Source: Hordeum vulgare subsp. vulgare
Taxonomy: Eukaryota; Streptophyta; Magnoliopsida; Poales; Poaceae
Direction: 5' to 3'
DNA: 64,000 nt
Assembly (NCBI RefSeq): GCF_904849725.1
Contig: NC_058520.1
Coordinates: forward strand, 399,045,993 to 399,109,992
In this document: piece by piece, positions 46,729 through 58,061 of the stretch
Layout: every line of letters starts with the position of its first letter
How positions within the stretch are numbered: the first letter of the stretch is position 1
Made by a program: the position numbers and the translations under genes
Notes under the pieces: model-generated
Seen by the model: only the letters and a program-made list of their open reading frames with translations
What the model was told of the DNA's origin: nothing
Database searches by the model: none

Positions 46729-46804
46729 CTCCCTCCGATCAAAAATAAGTGTCGTGGTTTTATTACAAATTTGAAATAAAACCACGACACTCTTTTTGAT
46801 CGGA
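46729..46804. mobile_element. Stowaway MITE, CTCCCTCCGATC type
   Basis: TA followed by CTCCCTCCGATCAAAAATAA. The arms AAGTGTCGTGGTTTTATT and AATAAAACCACGACACT are inverted, and it ends TTTTTGATCGGA. It is an Athos/Thalos-like Triticeae Mariner MITE about 76 bp long, with an eroded right tip. Confidence 0.85.
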
Positions 46805-47130
46805 TATGCAGCATCATCTACCCAGGTGTAAAATTTGATACTTGATGTATAAAACTGAACTTCTTGTATCAACAATGCAATTCACTCTTCCAGAAAGGCA
46901 TGGTGACAATATCACTACCAATTCCGAAATGACGAAATTCACCTTTCTGTCCCCCAAATGGGAATTTCTTCACACTGGTACAACCTGACACCCTGGACTT
47001 CTTATTATATCGTCAAAACTAGGTTTCCATCTTTAACACAGCCTAGACGAGCACGTTTGGACAAGATTGCTAAACAGCATTGCAATAAAGATGATCGCTT
47101 TGGACAAGATTGCTACCGAGCATTGCAAAA

Positions 47131-47802
47131 TTATGCTGCCAAATCAGAACCATAAGGACTCCAAATGGACGCAATAGTTACCAGCTTCATGGCGGCGAGA
47201 GCGAGCAGCCACTCGAGCTTGTCAAGAGTCGCCTCGTCGGCCTTGTCGAAATCCACCTCAACCCTCCCATCCACCTCCTGGATCCACCCGCCTATGTCCT
47301 TCATAATGACGACCGCTTTCCCCTGCAAGTCCACCGGCAGCTGCGGCAGCTCATCCTTGAGCCTTGCCCTGCGCTCAGCGACCGGCGGCGGCGACGGGAG
47401 CGCCGCCAAAATGGAGGCCCACCCTGACTCGAAGATGCGAGAGAGCTTAGCAGCACTCTCATACACATCATCTCCCTTGTTGTTGTAGGTCATGGCGTTG
47501 CTGAAGGTACGCCGGACATCCTTGGCAAAGGAGAGCAGGTTCGGGTAGCGACGCAATTCAAGGCGGCGGCTGACGGTGCCGAGATCCATGGGTTCGGCAA
47601 TGACGGAGAGGTAGTCGCGGAGGTCGAGGCTGTGTGTATCCACCGGCTTGGCGAACACCCACCCGTCCTCATGTTGCAGCAGCTTGTCCAGCAGCCTGCG
47701 GCAGCGTTCAAGGGCGCGGGGAAGATCGGCGGCGGGAAGGTAGTGCATAGGTTTCTTGGGGAAACCGGGCGGCGCTACTGGCGTGCTGCTTTGGGACGGC
47801 AT
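47131..47802 (-). CDS. Bromodomain and ET-domain protein (GTE/BET type), short
   Basis: 223 codons, no intron. The ATG is at 47802; an in-frame extension upstream to 47841 has no ATG. The bromodomain is about residues 27-128: W-V-F-A-K-P-V-D (ZA loop, W48), D-Y-L-S-V-I, P-M-D-L-G-T-V, and Y-N-N with the acetyl-lysine-binding Asn (N107) present. The ET (NET) domain is about 139-201: L-K-D-E-L-P-Q-L-P, V-E-V-D-F-D, L-D-K-L-E-W. In plants such GTE proteins bind acetylated histones in the nucleus and promote transcription. Most GTE proteins are 400-800 residues, so this is a compact or truncated paralogue, but its two domains look intact. The CDS is GC-rich, as in many grass genes. It faces TAF7, with about 4.6 kb between the stop codons. 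Confidence 0.82.
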   Translation of the reverse strand: MPSQSSTPVAPPGFPKKPMHYLPAADLPRALERCRRLLDKLLQHEDGWVFAKPVDTHSLDLRDYLSVIAEPMDLGTVSRRLELRRYPNLLSFAKDVRRTFSNAMTYNNKGDDVYESAAKLSRIFESGWASILAALPSPPPVAERRARLKDELPQLPVDLQGKAVVIMKDIGGWIQEVDGRVEVDFDKADEATLDKLEWLLALAAMKLVTIASIWSPYGSDLAA

Positions 47803-48151
47803 AGGGCCGGCCGAGAGGATTTGGGTGGGAGTCAATTTCAAACCACGAATCCGGATGTTATGGGCTACCCGCCCAAGGAATGAGACTACTGTGCATGCCC
47901 TTGGATCAAATTATTGTGGACCGTCAGATTTACTTCCTCAAATCACCACCCATCTTCTTCGGGGTTTCCAAACTAAGGTTGTGTTCTGTCCCCGCTTGGA
48001 ATGATGTAAATTTCTACACCTGGATTTACTTTACAGATGTGAATTATCAGTCATAGCTAATTTTCTGCCTGAAAACAAAAAAGACCAGTTCGCGTGTATT
48101 CTAAACCAGCCGAATACGATTGAAAACGGTAATCCAAGCAGGGCCTAAACG
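47803..48151. other. Bromodomain gene 5' flank, possible small TIR element
   Basis: CCCCGCTTGGAAT near 47990 is roughly matched, in reverse complement, by ATCCAAGCAGGGCC near 48133-48147. This could be a MITE of about 160 bp upstream of the gene. No clear TATA box was identified on the minus strand. Confidence 0.35.
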
Positions 48152-48639
48152 TTTTTTAATCACCGATGCTTTCAACTGTGCCATCATGTACAATGATACT
48201 GTACTAAATCTTAGGAGTGTCATGTAGGATAAACGTTGAGGTGAAGGAGAAAGAAATCATAAAAAAAATCATGTATTCTTTTATTTAAAAGATGTTCTTT
48301 TAGCATAATATATGTCTCATCGTGTTTTAAGAAATAGGTAATTATTATTAAAAATAAGGTTAAGACATAATCATTGTGGATATGTTTTTATTGTCGTCTC
48401 TAAATTGCTTGTAAGGTTTAAGATAAACCTGTCTTATCAACCATCTCTAGAATCTAATTTTCTCTCATCACACATCTTTCAATAAATATTTAGATAACAA
48501 CAATTAATCCCGATATTGAAGTGAGCAAATATTGATGTATCTAGAAATATAATTTTGTGATGGTCGGTGCATGGATGTACCCAATCATTGCAATGATAGG
48601 AGCAAAGCACATGTGTGAATACGCAAGAACTACCCTTCA
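48152..48639. other. AT-rich intergenic, nothing recognised
   Basis: No open frame, repeat or RNA gene recognised. Confidence 0.4.
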
Positions 48640-49137
48640 TGCTTCCTTCATGTTTCATTTTATTCTTTTTATTGATAATAGGCGCTTGCCCAACCTTAAG
48701 AACAAGGCCTTTAGGTTTACAGAAAAAAACGGTTCAAACGAGAAGTAGGGGTTCAAAAATTAATAACGGTGTTAAAACGTGAAAATACAAGAAATAAGTG
48801 ATGCATGTCAAGAATGGCAACGAGCGAGAGTGCGTGCCAACGACAGGAACCCGCATCGAGGTAGCTCCCAAGCCTTGAAGCCCTTCAATGGAAACACGAA
48901 AAGAAATAGCCCCCTAGTCTGTGGCAGCTCGACAAGACGCCTCTCGAAGAAGTCGGCATTTGACACAACGCTTGTCAGTGTAGCTAAGCAATGGTCGATC
49001 CTTGTGCCTCGCCAATAACTACCATAGCTGCAACATAACAACATGTTTGTACATGAGATCTATGGAAAGACTGATTGTCTGCCCTTCCACCTGGTCTTTG
49101 TTACGAGCTGTCCAGAGTGATCAAGCCAACGTGGTGA
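48640..49137 (-). pseudogene. Non-LTR retrotransposon (LINE) 3' part
   Basis: Minus-strand continuation of the reverse-transcriptase tail at 59874-60240. Across the ACCCC duplication one frame reads T-L-A-W-S-L-W-T-A-R-N-K-D, typical of the region after the zinc-binding RT domain in plant L1 elements. The likely 3'UTR has AATAAAAAGAATAAAATG near 48655. Interrupted by A3. Confidence 0.6.
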
Positions 49138-49931
49138 ACCCCTGTTGGGGAACGTCGCATGGGAAACAAAAATTTTCCTACGCGCACGAAGACCTATCAT
49201 GGTGATGTCCATCTACGAGAGGGGATGTGTGATCTACGTACCCTTGTAGACCGTACAACAGAAGCGTTAGTGAACGTGGTTGATGTAGTGGAACGTCCTC
49301 ACGTCCCTCGATCCGCCCCGCGAACCGTCCCGCGATCAGTCCCACGATCTAGTGCCGAACGGACGACACCTCCGCGTTCAGCACACGTACAACTCGACGA
49401 TGATCTCGGCCTTCTTGATCCAGCAAGAGAGACGGAGAGGTAGAAGAGTTCTTCGGCAGCGTGACGGCGCTCCGGAGGTTGGTGATGATCTCGTCTCAGC
49501 AGGGCTCCGCCCGAGCTCCGCAGAAACGCGATCTAGAGGTAAAACCGTGGAGATATGTGGTCGGGCTGCCGTGGCAAAGTTGTGTCAAATCAGCCCTAAA
49601 ACCTCCGTATATATAGGGGGAAGAGGGGGAGCCTTGCCTTGGGGTCCAAGGACCCCTAAGGGCTTCGGCCGAGCCAAGGGGGGCAGCCCTCCCCTTCCAA
49701 ACCGAGTCCAACTAGGTTTGGAAGGAGGAGTCCTTCCCCCTTTTCCCACCTCCTCTTTTTTTTCTCTTTGATTTTTCTTCCTATGGCGCATAGGGCTCTT
49801 TTGGGCTGTCCCACCAGCCCAGTAAGGGCTGGTACTCCACCCCCAATGCCTATGGGCTTCCCCGGGGTGGGTTGCCCCCCCGGTGAACTCCCGGAACCCA
49901 TTCGTCATTCCCGGTACATTCCCGGTAACTC

Positions 49932-51756
49932 CGAAATGTTGGAAATATGCCCTAGAGGCAATAATAAATTAGTTATTATTATATTTCTTTGTTCGTGATA
50001 ATCGTTTATTATCCATGCTATAATTGTATTGATTGGAAACACAGTGCATGTGTGGATACATAGGCAAAACACTGTCCCTAGTAAGCCTCTAGTTGACTAG
50101 CTCGTTGATCAAAGATGGTCAAGGTTTCCTGGCCATAGGCAAGTGTTGTTACTTGATAACGGGATCACATCATTAGGAGAATCATGTGACGGACTAGACC
50201 CAAACTAATAGACGGAGCATGTTGATCGTGTCATTTTGTTGCTACTGTTTTCTGCGTGTTTTACGTATTTGTTCCTATGACCATGAGATCATATAACTCA
50301 CTGACACCGGAGGAGTGCTTTCTGTGTATCAAACGTCGCAACGTAACTGGGTGACTATAAATATGCTCTACAGGTATCTCCGAAGGTGTTCGTTGAGTTA
50401 GTATAGATCGAGACTGGGATTTGTCACTCCGTGTGACGGAGAGGTATCTCGGGGCCCACTCGGTAATACAACATCACACACAAGCCTTGCAAGCAATGTG
50501 ACTTAGTGTAAGTTGTGGGATCTTGTATTACGGAACGAGTAAAAAGACTTGCCGGTGAACGAGATTGAAATAGGTATGCGGATACTGACGATCGAATCTC
50601 GGGCAAGTAACATACCGAAGGACAAAGGGAATGACATACGGGATTATATGAATCCTTGGCACTGAGGTTCAAACGATAAGATCTTCATAGAATATGTGGG
50701 ATCCAATATGGACATCCAGGTCCCGCTATTGGATATTGACCGAGGAGTCACTCGGGTCATGTCTACATAGTTCTCGAACCCGCAGGGTCTGCACACTTAA
50801 GGTTCGACGTTGTTTTATGCGTATTTGAGTTATATGGTTGGTTACTGAATGTTGTTCGGAGTCCCGGATGAGATCCAGGACGTCACTAGGAGCTCCGGAA
50901 TGGTCCGGAGGTAAAGATTGATATATAGGAAGTCCTGTTTTGGTCACCGGAAAAGTTTCGGGCTCATCGGTAGTGTACCGAGAGTGCCGGGAGGGGTGCC
51001 GGGGACCATCGAGAGGGGTGTCACGCCCCAAGGGGTCTCATGGGCAATGGGAAGAGATAAACCAGCCCCTAGTGGGCTGGAATAAGTTCCCACTAAGGCC
51101 CATAAGGTTTGAGAAGGAAAAAACACAAGGTGGAAAGAGTTTCCAAGTGGGAAGGTGGAATCCTACTCCAAGTAGGATTGGAGTAGGACTCCTCCACCTC
51201 CAATTTCGGCCAAACCTTGAGGGTTTGAGGCTGCCTCTTCCCTCCCCCTCCCTCCTATATATACTGAGGTATTAGGGCTGATTTGAGACAACTTTTGCCA
51301 CGGCAGCCCGACCACATACCTCCACGGTTTTTCCTCTAGACCGCGTTTCTACGGAGCTCGGGCGAAGCCCTGCTGAGATTAGATCACCACCAACCTCCGG
51401 AGCGCCGTCACGCTGCCGGAGAACTCATCTACCTCTCCGTCTCTCTTGGTGGATCAAGAAGGCCGAGATCATCGTCGAGCTGTATGTGTGCTGAACGCGG
51501 AGGTGTCGTCCGTTCTGCACTAGATCGGAGCGGATAGTGGGACGGATCGCGGGACGGTTCGTGGGACGGTTCGCGGGGCGGATCGAGGGACGTGAGGACG
51601 TTCCACTACATCAACCGCATTTCTTAACGCTTCTGCTGTGCGATCTATAGGGGTACGTAGATCGGAAATCCCCTCTCGTAGATGGACATCACCATGATAG
51701 GTCTTCGTGCGCGTAGGAAATTTTTTGTTTCCCATGCGACGTTCCCCAACACGAAA
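49932..51756 (+). mobile_element. Solo Angela-type LTR inside A3 3' LTR, inverted, perfect TSD
   Basis: The LTR runs 49937-51751 (1815 bp), flanked by CGAAA (49932-49936, 51752-51756). It belongs to the same sub-family as the A2 LTRs and lies in opposite orientation to the LTR it interrupts. TATA CTATATATAC is near 51255. Confidence 0.92.
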
Positions 51757-52828
51757 ACCTTCCGGTAATCAAATGAGGTCATCCTATATATCAATCTTCG
51801 TTTCCGGACCATTCCGGAAACCCTCGTGACGTCCGTGATCTCATCCGGGACTCCGAACAACATTCGGTAACCAACCATATAACTCAAATACGCATAAAAC
51901 AACGTCGAACCTTAAGTGTGCAGACCCCGCGGGTTCGAGAACTATGTAGACATGACCCGAGAGATTCCTCGGTCAATATCCAATAGCGGGACCTGGATGC
52001 CCATATTGGATCCTACATATTCTATGAAGATCTTATCGTTTGAACCTCAGTGTCAAGGATTCATATAATCCCGTATGTCATTCCCTTTGTCCTTCGGTAT
52101 GTTACTTGCCCGAGATTCGATCGTCAGTATCCGTATACCTATTTCAATCTCGTTTACCGGCAAGTCTCTTTACTCGTTTCGTAATACAAGATCCCGCAAC
52201 TTACACTAAGTCACATTGCTTGCAAGGCTTGTGTGTGATGTTGTATTACCGAGTTGGCCCCGAGATACCTCTCCGTCACACGGAGTGACAAATCCCAGTC
52301 TTGATCCATACTAACTCAACGAACACCTTCGGAGATACCTGTAGAGCATCTTTATAGTCACCCAGTTATGTTGCGACGTTTGATACACACAAAGTATTCC
52401 TCCGGTGTTAGTGAGTTATATGATCTCATGGTCATAGGAACAAATACTTGACACGCAGAAAATAGTAGCAACAAAATGACACGATCAACATGCTACATCT
52501 ATTAGTTTGGGTCTAGTCCATCACATGATTCTCCTAATGACGCGATCCAGTTATCAAGCAACAACACCTTGTTCATAATCAGAAGACACTGACTATCTTT
52601 GATCAACTGACTAGCCAACTAGAGGCTTGCTAGGGACAGTGTTTTGTCTATGTATCCACACATGTAAATGAGTCTTCATTCAATACAATTATAGCATGGA
52701 TAATAAACGATTATCTTGATTCAGGAATTATAATAATAACTATATTTATCATTGCCTCTAGGGCATAATTCCAACAGTCTCCCACTTGCACTAGAGTCAA
52801 TAATCTAGCCCTCACATCATCATGCGAA

Positions 52829-53158
52829 TTACATTGTAATAAATCTAACACCCATACAGTTCTGGTGTTGATCATGCTTTACCCGTGGAAGAGGTTTAGT
52901 CAGCGGGTCTGCTACATTCAGATCCGTGTGCACTTTACATATATTTACGTCCTCCCCTTCGACGTAGTCGCGGATGAGGTTGAAGCGTCGTTTGATGTGT
53001 CTGGACTTCTTGTGAAACTGTGGTTCCTTTGCTAAGGCAATGGCACCCGTGTTGTCACAGAACAAGGTTATTGGATTCAGTGTGCTTGGCACCACTCCAA
53101 GATCCATCATGAACTGCTTCATCCAGACACCCTCCTTAGCCGCCTCCGAGGCAGCCAT
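52829..53158 (-). pseudogene. A3 pol, RNase H C-terminal piece
   Basis: Reads E-G-V-W-M-K-Q-F-M-M-D-L-G-V-V-P, F-C-D-N-T-G-A-I-A-L-A-K-E-P, and R-H-I-K-R-R-F-N-L-I-R-D-Y-V. It is separated from the preceding frame by loss of one G in a G run near 53222. It is the end of the Copia polyprotein; GTCTCCCACTTGCAC at 52777 is the complement of the polypurine tract. Confidence 0.88.
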
Positions 53159-53214
53159 GTACTCCGCTTCACATGTAGAATCTGCTACGACGCTTTGCTT
53201 GGAACTGCACCAGC

Positions 53215-53790
53215 TTACCGCACCCCATTAAGAATAAATACGTATCCGGTTTGCGACTTAGAGTCGTCCGGATCTGTGTCAAAGCTTGCATCGACGTAAC
53301 CTTTTACGGCGAGCTCTTCGTCACCTCCATACACGAGAAACATCTCCTTAGTCCTTTTCAGGTACTTCAGGATATTCTTGACCGCCGTCCAGTGATCCAC
53401 TCCTGGATTACTCTGGAACCTACCTGCCATACTTATGGCCTGGCTAATGTCCGGTCTAGTGCACAGCATTGCATACATGATAGAACCTATGGCTGAAGCA
53501 TAGGGGACGGAGCGCATATGCTCTCTATCCTCATCAGTTGCTGGGCACTGAGTCTTACTCAATCTCGTACCTTGTAAAACTGGCAAGAACCCTTTCTTGG
53601 ACTGTTCCATTTTGAACCTCTTCAAAACTTTATCAAGGTATGTGCTTTGTGAAAGTCCTATCAGGCGTTTTGATCTATCCCTGTAGATCTTAATGCCTAG
53701 AATGTAAGCAGCTTCTCCTAGGTCCTTCATAGAGAGACTTTTATTCAAATAATCCTTTATGCTCTCCAAAAAACTCCACGTTGTTTCCAA
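53215..53790 (-). pseudogene. A3 pol, RT C-terminus and RNase H piece
   Basis: Includes D-Y-L-N-K-S-L-S-M-K-D-L-G-E-A, L-G-I-K-I-Y, L-C-T-R-P-D-I, and the RNase H residues of G-Y-V-D-A-S-F-D-T-D-P-D-D-S. Its frame is offset from 53741-54220 by one extra T in a T run near 53768. Confidence 0.88.
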
Positions 53791-54220
53791 TCAGCAATAT
53801 GTCATCCACATATAATATTAGAAACGCCACAGAGCTCCCACTCACTTTCTTGTAAATACAAGATTCTCCAACCACTTGTATAAAACCAAATGCTTCGATC
53901 ACCTCATCAAAGCGTTTGTTCCAACTCCGAGATGCTTGCACCAGTCCATAAATGGATCGCTGGAGCTTGCACACCTTGTTAGCATTCTTAGGATCGACAA
54001 AACCTTCGGGTTGCATCATATACAACTCTTCCTTAAGGAAACCATTAAGGAACGCCGTTTTGACATCCATCTGCCAGATTTCATAATCGAAAAATGCAGC
54101 TATTGCTAACATGATTCTGACGGACTTAAGCATCGCTGCGGGTGAGAATGTCTCATCGTAGTCAACTCCTTGAACTTGTGAAAAACCCTTTGCCACAAGT
54201 CGAGCTTTATAAACGGTCAC
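53741..54220 (-). pseudogene. A3 pol, reverse transcriptase core
   Basis: Copia RT with V-Y-K-A-R-L-V-A-K-G-F, F-S-P-A-A-M-L-K-S-V-R, Q-M-D-V-K-T-A-F-L-N-G, and the catalytic F-L-I-L-Y-V-D-D-I-L-L-I-G. It is in the same frame as the 853-codon frame upstream, from which a single TAG (54245-54247, where relatives have Lys) separates it. Confidence 0.9.
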
Positions 54221-54244
54221 ATTGCCGTCAACGTCTGTCTTCCT

Positions 54245-56806
54245 CTAAAAGATCCATTTGTTCTGAATAGCCTTGCGGCCCTCAGGTAGTACTTCCAAAG
54301 TCCATACTTTGTTCTCATACATGGATCCTATCTCGGACTTCATGGCTTCTAGCCATTTGTTGGAATCTGGGCCCACCATTGCTTCTTCATAATTTGCAGG
54401 TTCATTGTTGTCTAACAACATGATTGATAAGACGGGATTACCGTACCACTCTGGAGCAGCACGTGGTCTCGTCGACCTGCGTGGTTCGACAGAAACTTGA
54501 ACCGGAGTTTCATGATCATCATCATTAACTTCCTCCTCAACCGGCGTCGCAACGACAGAGGTTTCCCCTTGCCCTGCGCCACCATCCAGAGGGATGAGAG
54601 GTTCGACAACCTCGTCAAGTTCTATCTTCCTCCCACTCAATTCTCTCGAGAGAAACTCCTTCTCGAGAAAAGCTCCGTTTTTAGCAACAAACACTTTGCC
54701 CTCGGGTTTGAGATAGAAGGTGTACCCAACTGTCTCTTTTGGGTAACCTATGAAGATGCAATTTTCCGCTTTGGGTTCCAGCTTTTCAGGCTGAAGCTTT
54801 TTGACATAAGCATCACATCCCCAAACTTTAAGAAACAACAAGTTTGGCCTTTTGCCATACCACAGTTCGTATGGTGTCGTCTCAACGGATTTTGATGGTG
54901 CCCTATTTAAAGTGAATGCAGCTGTTTCTAATGCATAGCCCCAAAACGATAACGGCAAATCGGTAAGAGACATCATAGATCGCACCATCTCTAATAAAGT
55001 ATGATTATGACGTTCGAACACACCATTACGCTGTGGTGTTCCAGGCGGTGTTAACTGTGAAACAATTCCACATTGTCTTAAGTGAGCACCAAACTCGAAA
55101 CTCAGATATTCACCCCCACGATCAGACCGTAGGAACTTGATCTTGTTACGATGATTTTCAACTTCACTCTGAAATTGCTTGAACTTTTCAAATGTTTCAG
55201 ACTTATGCTTCATTAAGTAGACATAACCATATCTACTCAAATCGTCAGTGAAGGTGAGAAAATAACGATATCCGCCGCGTGCCTCTACGCTCATCGGACC
55301 ACACACATCGGTATGTATGATTTCCAACAAGTCACTTGCACGCTCCATTGTTCCGGAGAACGGAGTTTTAGTCATCTTGCCCATGAGGCATGGTTCGCAC
55401 GTGTCAAGTGAATCAAAGTCAAGTGACTCCAAAAGTCCATCGGCATGGAGTTTCTTCATGCGCTTTACACCAATATGACCTAAGCGGTAGTGCCACAAAA
55501 ATATGGCGCTATCATTGTTAAATCTAACTATTTTGGTCTCAATGTTATGTATGTGTGTATCACTATCAAGATTCAATATGAACAACTCTCTCACAATGGG
55601 TGCATGACCATAAAAGATGTTACTCATAGAAATAGAACAACCATTATTCTCTGACTTAAAAGAGTAACCGTCTCGCAATAAACAAGATCCATATATAATG
55701 TTCATGCTCAACGCAGGCACTAAATAACAATGATTCAAGTTCATAACAAATCCTGATGGTAATTGAAGTGAAACAGTGCCGACGGCGATTGCATCAACCT
55801 TGGAACCATTTCCTACGCGCATCGTCACTTCATCTTTCGCCAGCCTTCGTCTATTCCGCAGTTCCTGTTTCGAGTTGCAAATATGAGCAACAAAACCGGT
55901 ATCGAATACCCAGGCACTACTACGAGAGCCGGTTAAGTACACATTAATAACATGTATATCAAATATACCTGATTTTTCTTTGGCCGCCTTCTTATCAGCC
56001 AGATACTTGGGGCAATTGCGCTTCCAGTGACCCATACCCTTGCAATAGTAACACTCTGTTTCAGGCTTAGGTCCAGCTTTGGGTTTCTTCGTCGGATTGG
56101 CAACAGGCTTGCCGCTCTTCTTTGAATTACCCTTCTTGCCTTTGCCGTTTCTCTTGAAACTAGTGGTCTTATTCACCATCAACACTTGATGCTCTTTACG
56201 GAGTTCAGACTCTGCGACTTTTAGCATCGCAAACAACTCGCCGGGAGACTTGTTCATCCCTTGCATGTTGTAGTTCAACACAAAGCCTTTATAGCTTGGC
56301 GGCAGTGATTGAAGGATTCTGTCAGTGATAGCTTCTTGCGGGAGTTCAATCCCCAGCTCAGCTAGACGGTTTGAGTACCCAGACATTTTGAGCACATGTT
56401 CACTGACAGACGAGTTCTCCTCCATCTTGCAAGCATAGAATTTATCGGAGGTCTCATACCTCTCGATCCGGGCGTTCTTCTGAAACATAAACTTCAACTC
56501 CTGGAACATCTCAAATGCTCCATGACGCTCAAAGCGACGTTGAAGTCCCGGTTCTAAGCCATAAAAGACTGCACATTGAACTACTGAGTAGTCCTCCTTA
56601 CGTGCTAACCAAGCGTTCTTAACATCCTGATCAGCCGTAGCGGGTGGTTCATCTCCTAGCGCAGCATTAAGGACATAATCCTTCTTCCCAGCTTGTAAGG
56701 TTAGCTTAAGATTACGAGCCGAGTCTACAAAGTTGCTTCCATCATCTTTCAACTTAGCTTTCTCTAGGAACGTATTAAAATTCAGGGTGACTGTCGCGTG
56801 AGCCAT
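54245..56806 (-). CDS. A3 gag-protease-integrase polyprotein, 853 codons
   Basis: Copia polyprotein from ATG 56806. Gag is residues 1-240, with a CX2CX4HX4C zinc knuckle at C252, C255, H260 and C265. Protease D-T-G is at 302-304 (W-V-F-D-T-G-F-V-A-H-I-C). Integrase: zinc region H439, H444, C470, C473, and catalytic D500, D562 and E598 (D-D-35-E spacing). Then come the Copia integrase tail and the start of the RT domain (W-T-L-E-V-L-P-E-G-R-K-A). All motif residues expected for activity are present. Gag packages the RNA, the protease matures the polyprotein, and the integrase inserts cDNA in the nucleus. The frame ends at a premature TAG after N-K-W-I-F, so RT and RNase H are not joined. Confidence 0.9.
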   Translation of the reverse strand: MAHATVTLNFNTFLEKAKLKDDGSNFVDSARNLKLTLQAGKKDYVLNAALGDEPPATADQDVKNAWLARKEDYSVVQCAVFYGLEPGLQRRFERHGAFEMFQELKFMFQKNARIERYETSDKFYACKMEENSSVSEHVLKMSGYSNRLAELGIELPQEAITDRILQSLPPSYKGFVLNYNMQGMNKSPGELFAMLKVAESELRKEHQVLMVNKTTSFKRNGKGKKGNSKKSGKPVANPTKKPKAGPKPETECYYCKGMGHWKRNCPKYLADKKAAKEKSGIFDIHVINVYLTGSRSSAWVFDTGFVAHICNSKQELRNRRRLAKDEVTMRVGNGSKVDAIAVGTVSLQLPSGFVMNLNHCYLVPALSMNIIYGSCLLRDGYSFKSENNGCSISMSNIFYGHAPIVRELFILNLDSDTHIHNIETKIVRFNNDSAIFLWHYRLGHIGVKRMKKLHADGLLESLDFDSLDTCEPCLMGKMTKTPFSGTMERASDLLEIIHTDVCGPMSVEARGGYRYFLTFTDDLSRYGYVYLMKHKSETFEKFKQFQSEVENHRNKIKFLRSDRGGEYLSFEFGAHLRQCGIVSQLTPPGTPQRNGVFERHNHTLLEMVRSMMSLTDLPLSFWGYALETAAFTLNRAPSKSVETTPYELWYGKRPNLLFLKVWGCDAYVKKLQPEKLEPKAENCIFIGYPKETVGYTFYLKPEGKVFVAKNGAFLEKEFLSRELSGRKIELDEVVEPLIPLDGGAGQGETSVVATPVEEEVNDDDHETPVQVSVEPRRSTRPRAAPEWYGNPVLSIMLLDNNEPANYEEAMVGPDSNKWLEAMKSEIGSMYENKVWTLEVLPEGRKAIQNKWIF

Positions 56807-58061
56807 GATCTACAACACAAATATATTCAAAGTGGACTTAGACTATGTTCAAGATATTTAGAGTTTAACTTAATCAAATTATTTGCTAAACTCCCACTCA
56901 AAAAGTACATCTCTCTAGTCATTTGAGTGGTTCATGATCCACTTACACTAGCTCAAGTCCGATCATCACGTGAGTTGAGTATAGTTTCAGTGGTAAGCAT
57001 CCCTATGCTAATCATATCATCTATATGATTCATGATCGACCTTTCGGTCTCATGTGTTCCGAGGCCATGTCTGCACATGCTAGGCTCGTCAAGCTTAACC
57101 CGAGTGTTCCGCGTGCGCAACTATTTTGCACCCGTTGTATGTGAACCTTGAGTCTATCACACCGGATCATCACGTGGTGTCTCGAAACGACGAACTGTAG
57201 CAACGGGGCACAGTCGGGGAGAACACAATTTCGTCTTGAAATTTTAGTGAGAGATCACCTCATAATGCTACCGTCGTTCTAAGCAAAATAAGGTGCATAA
57301 AAGGATTAACATCACATGCAATTCATAAGTGACATGATATGACCATCATCACGTGCTCCTTGATCTCCATCACCAAAGCACCGACACGATCTTCTTGTCA
57401 CCGGCGCCACACCATGATCTCCATCAACGTGTCGCCATCGGGGTTGTCGTGCTACTCATGCTATTACTACTAAAGCTACATCCTAGCAAAATAGTAAACG
57501 CATCTGCAAGCACAAATGTTAGTATAAAGACAACCCTATGGCTCCTGCCGGTTGCCGTACCATCGACGTGCAAGTCGATATTATCTATTACAACATGATC
57601 ATCTCATACATCCAATATATCACATCACATCGTTGGCCATATCACATCACAAGCATACCCTGCAAAAACAAGTTAGACGTCCTCTAATTTTGTTGTTGCA
57701 TGTTTTACGTGGTGACCATGGGTATCTAGTAGGATCACATCTTACTTACGCAAACACCACAACAGAGATATATGAGTTGCTATTTAACCTCATCCAAGGA
57801 CCTCCTCGGTCAAATCCGATTCAACTAAAGTTGGAGAAACTGACACCCGCGAGTCATCTTTGAGCAACGGAATTACTCGTAGCGATGAAACCAGTCTCTC
57901 GTAAGCGTACGAGTAATGTCGGTCCGAGCCGCTTCGATCCAACAATACCGCGGAATCAAGAAAAGACTAAGGAGGGCAGCAAAACGCACATCACTGCCCA
58001 CAAAAACTTTTGTGTTCTACTCGAGAAGACATCTACGCATGAACCTAGCTCATGATGCCAC
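56807..58061 (-). other. A3 untranslated leader and primer site
   Basis: About 1.25 kb non-coding. The variant primer site lies next to the 5' LTR at 58046-58061 (GCTCATGATGCCAC on the plus strand, read on the minus strand as GTGGCATCATGAGC), the same as in A1 and A2. Confidence 0.7.

Noticed and set aside
47131..47841. 236-codon version of the bromodomain protein
   Set aside because: The extra 13 codons begin at TTG, not ATG. The first ATG is at 47802.
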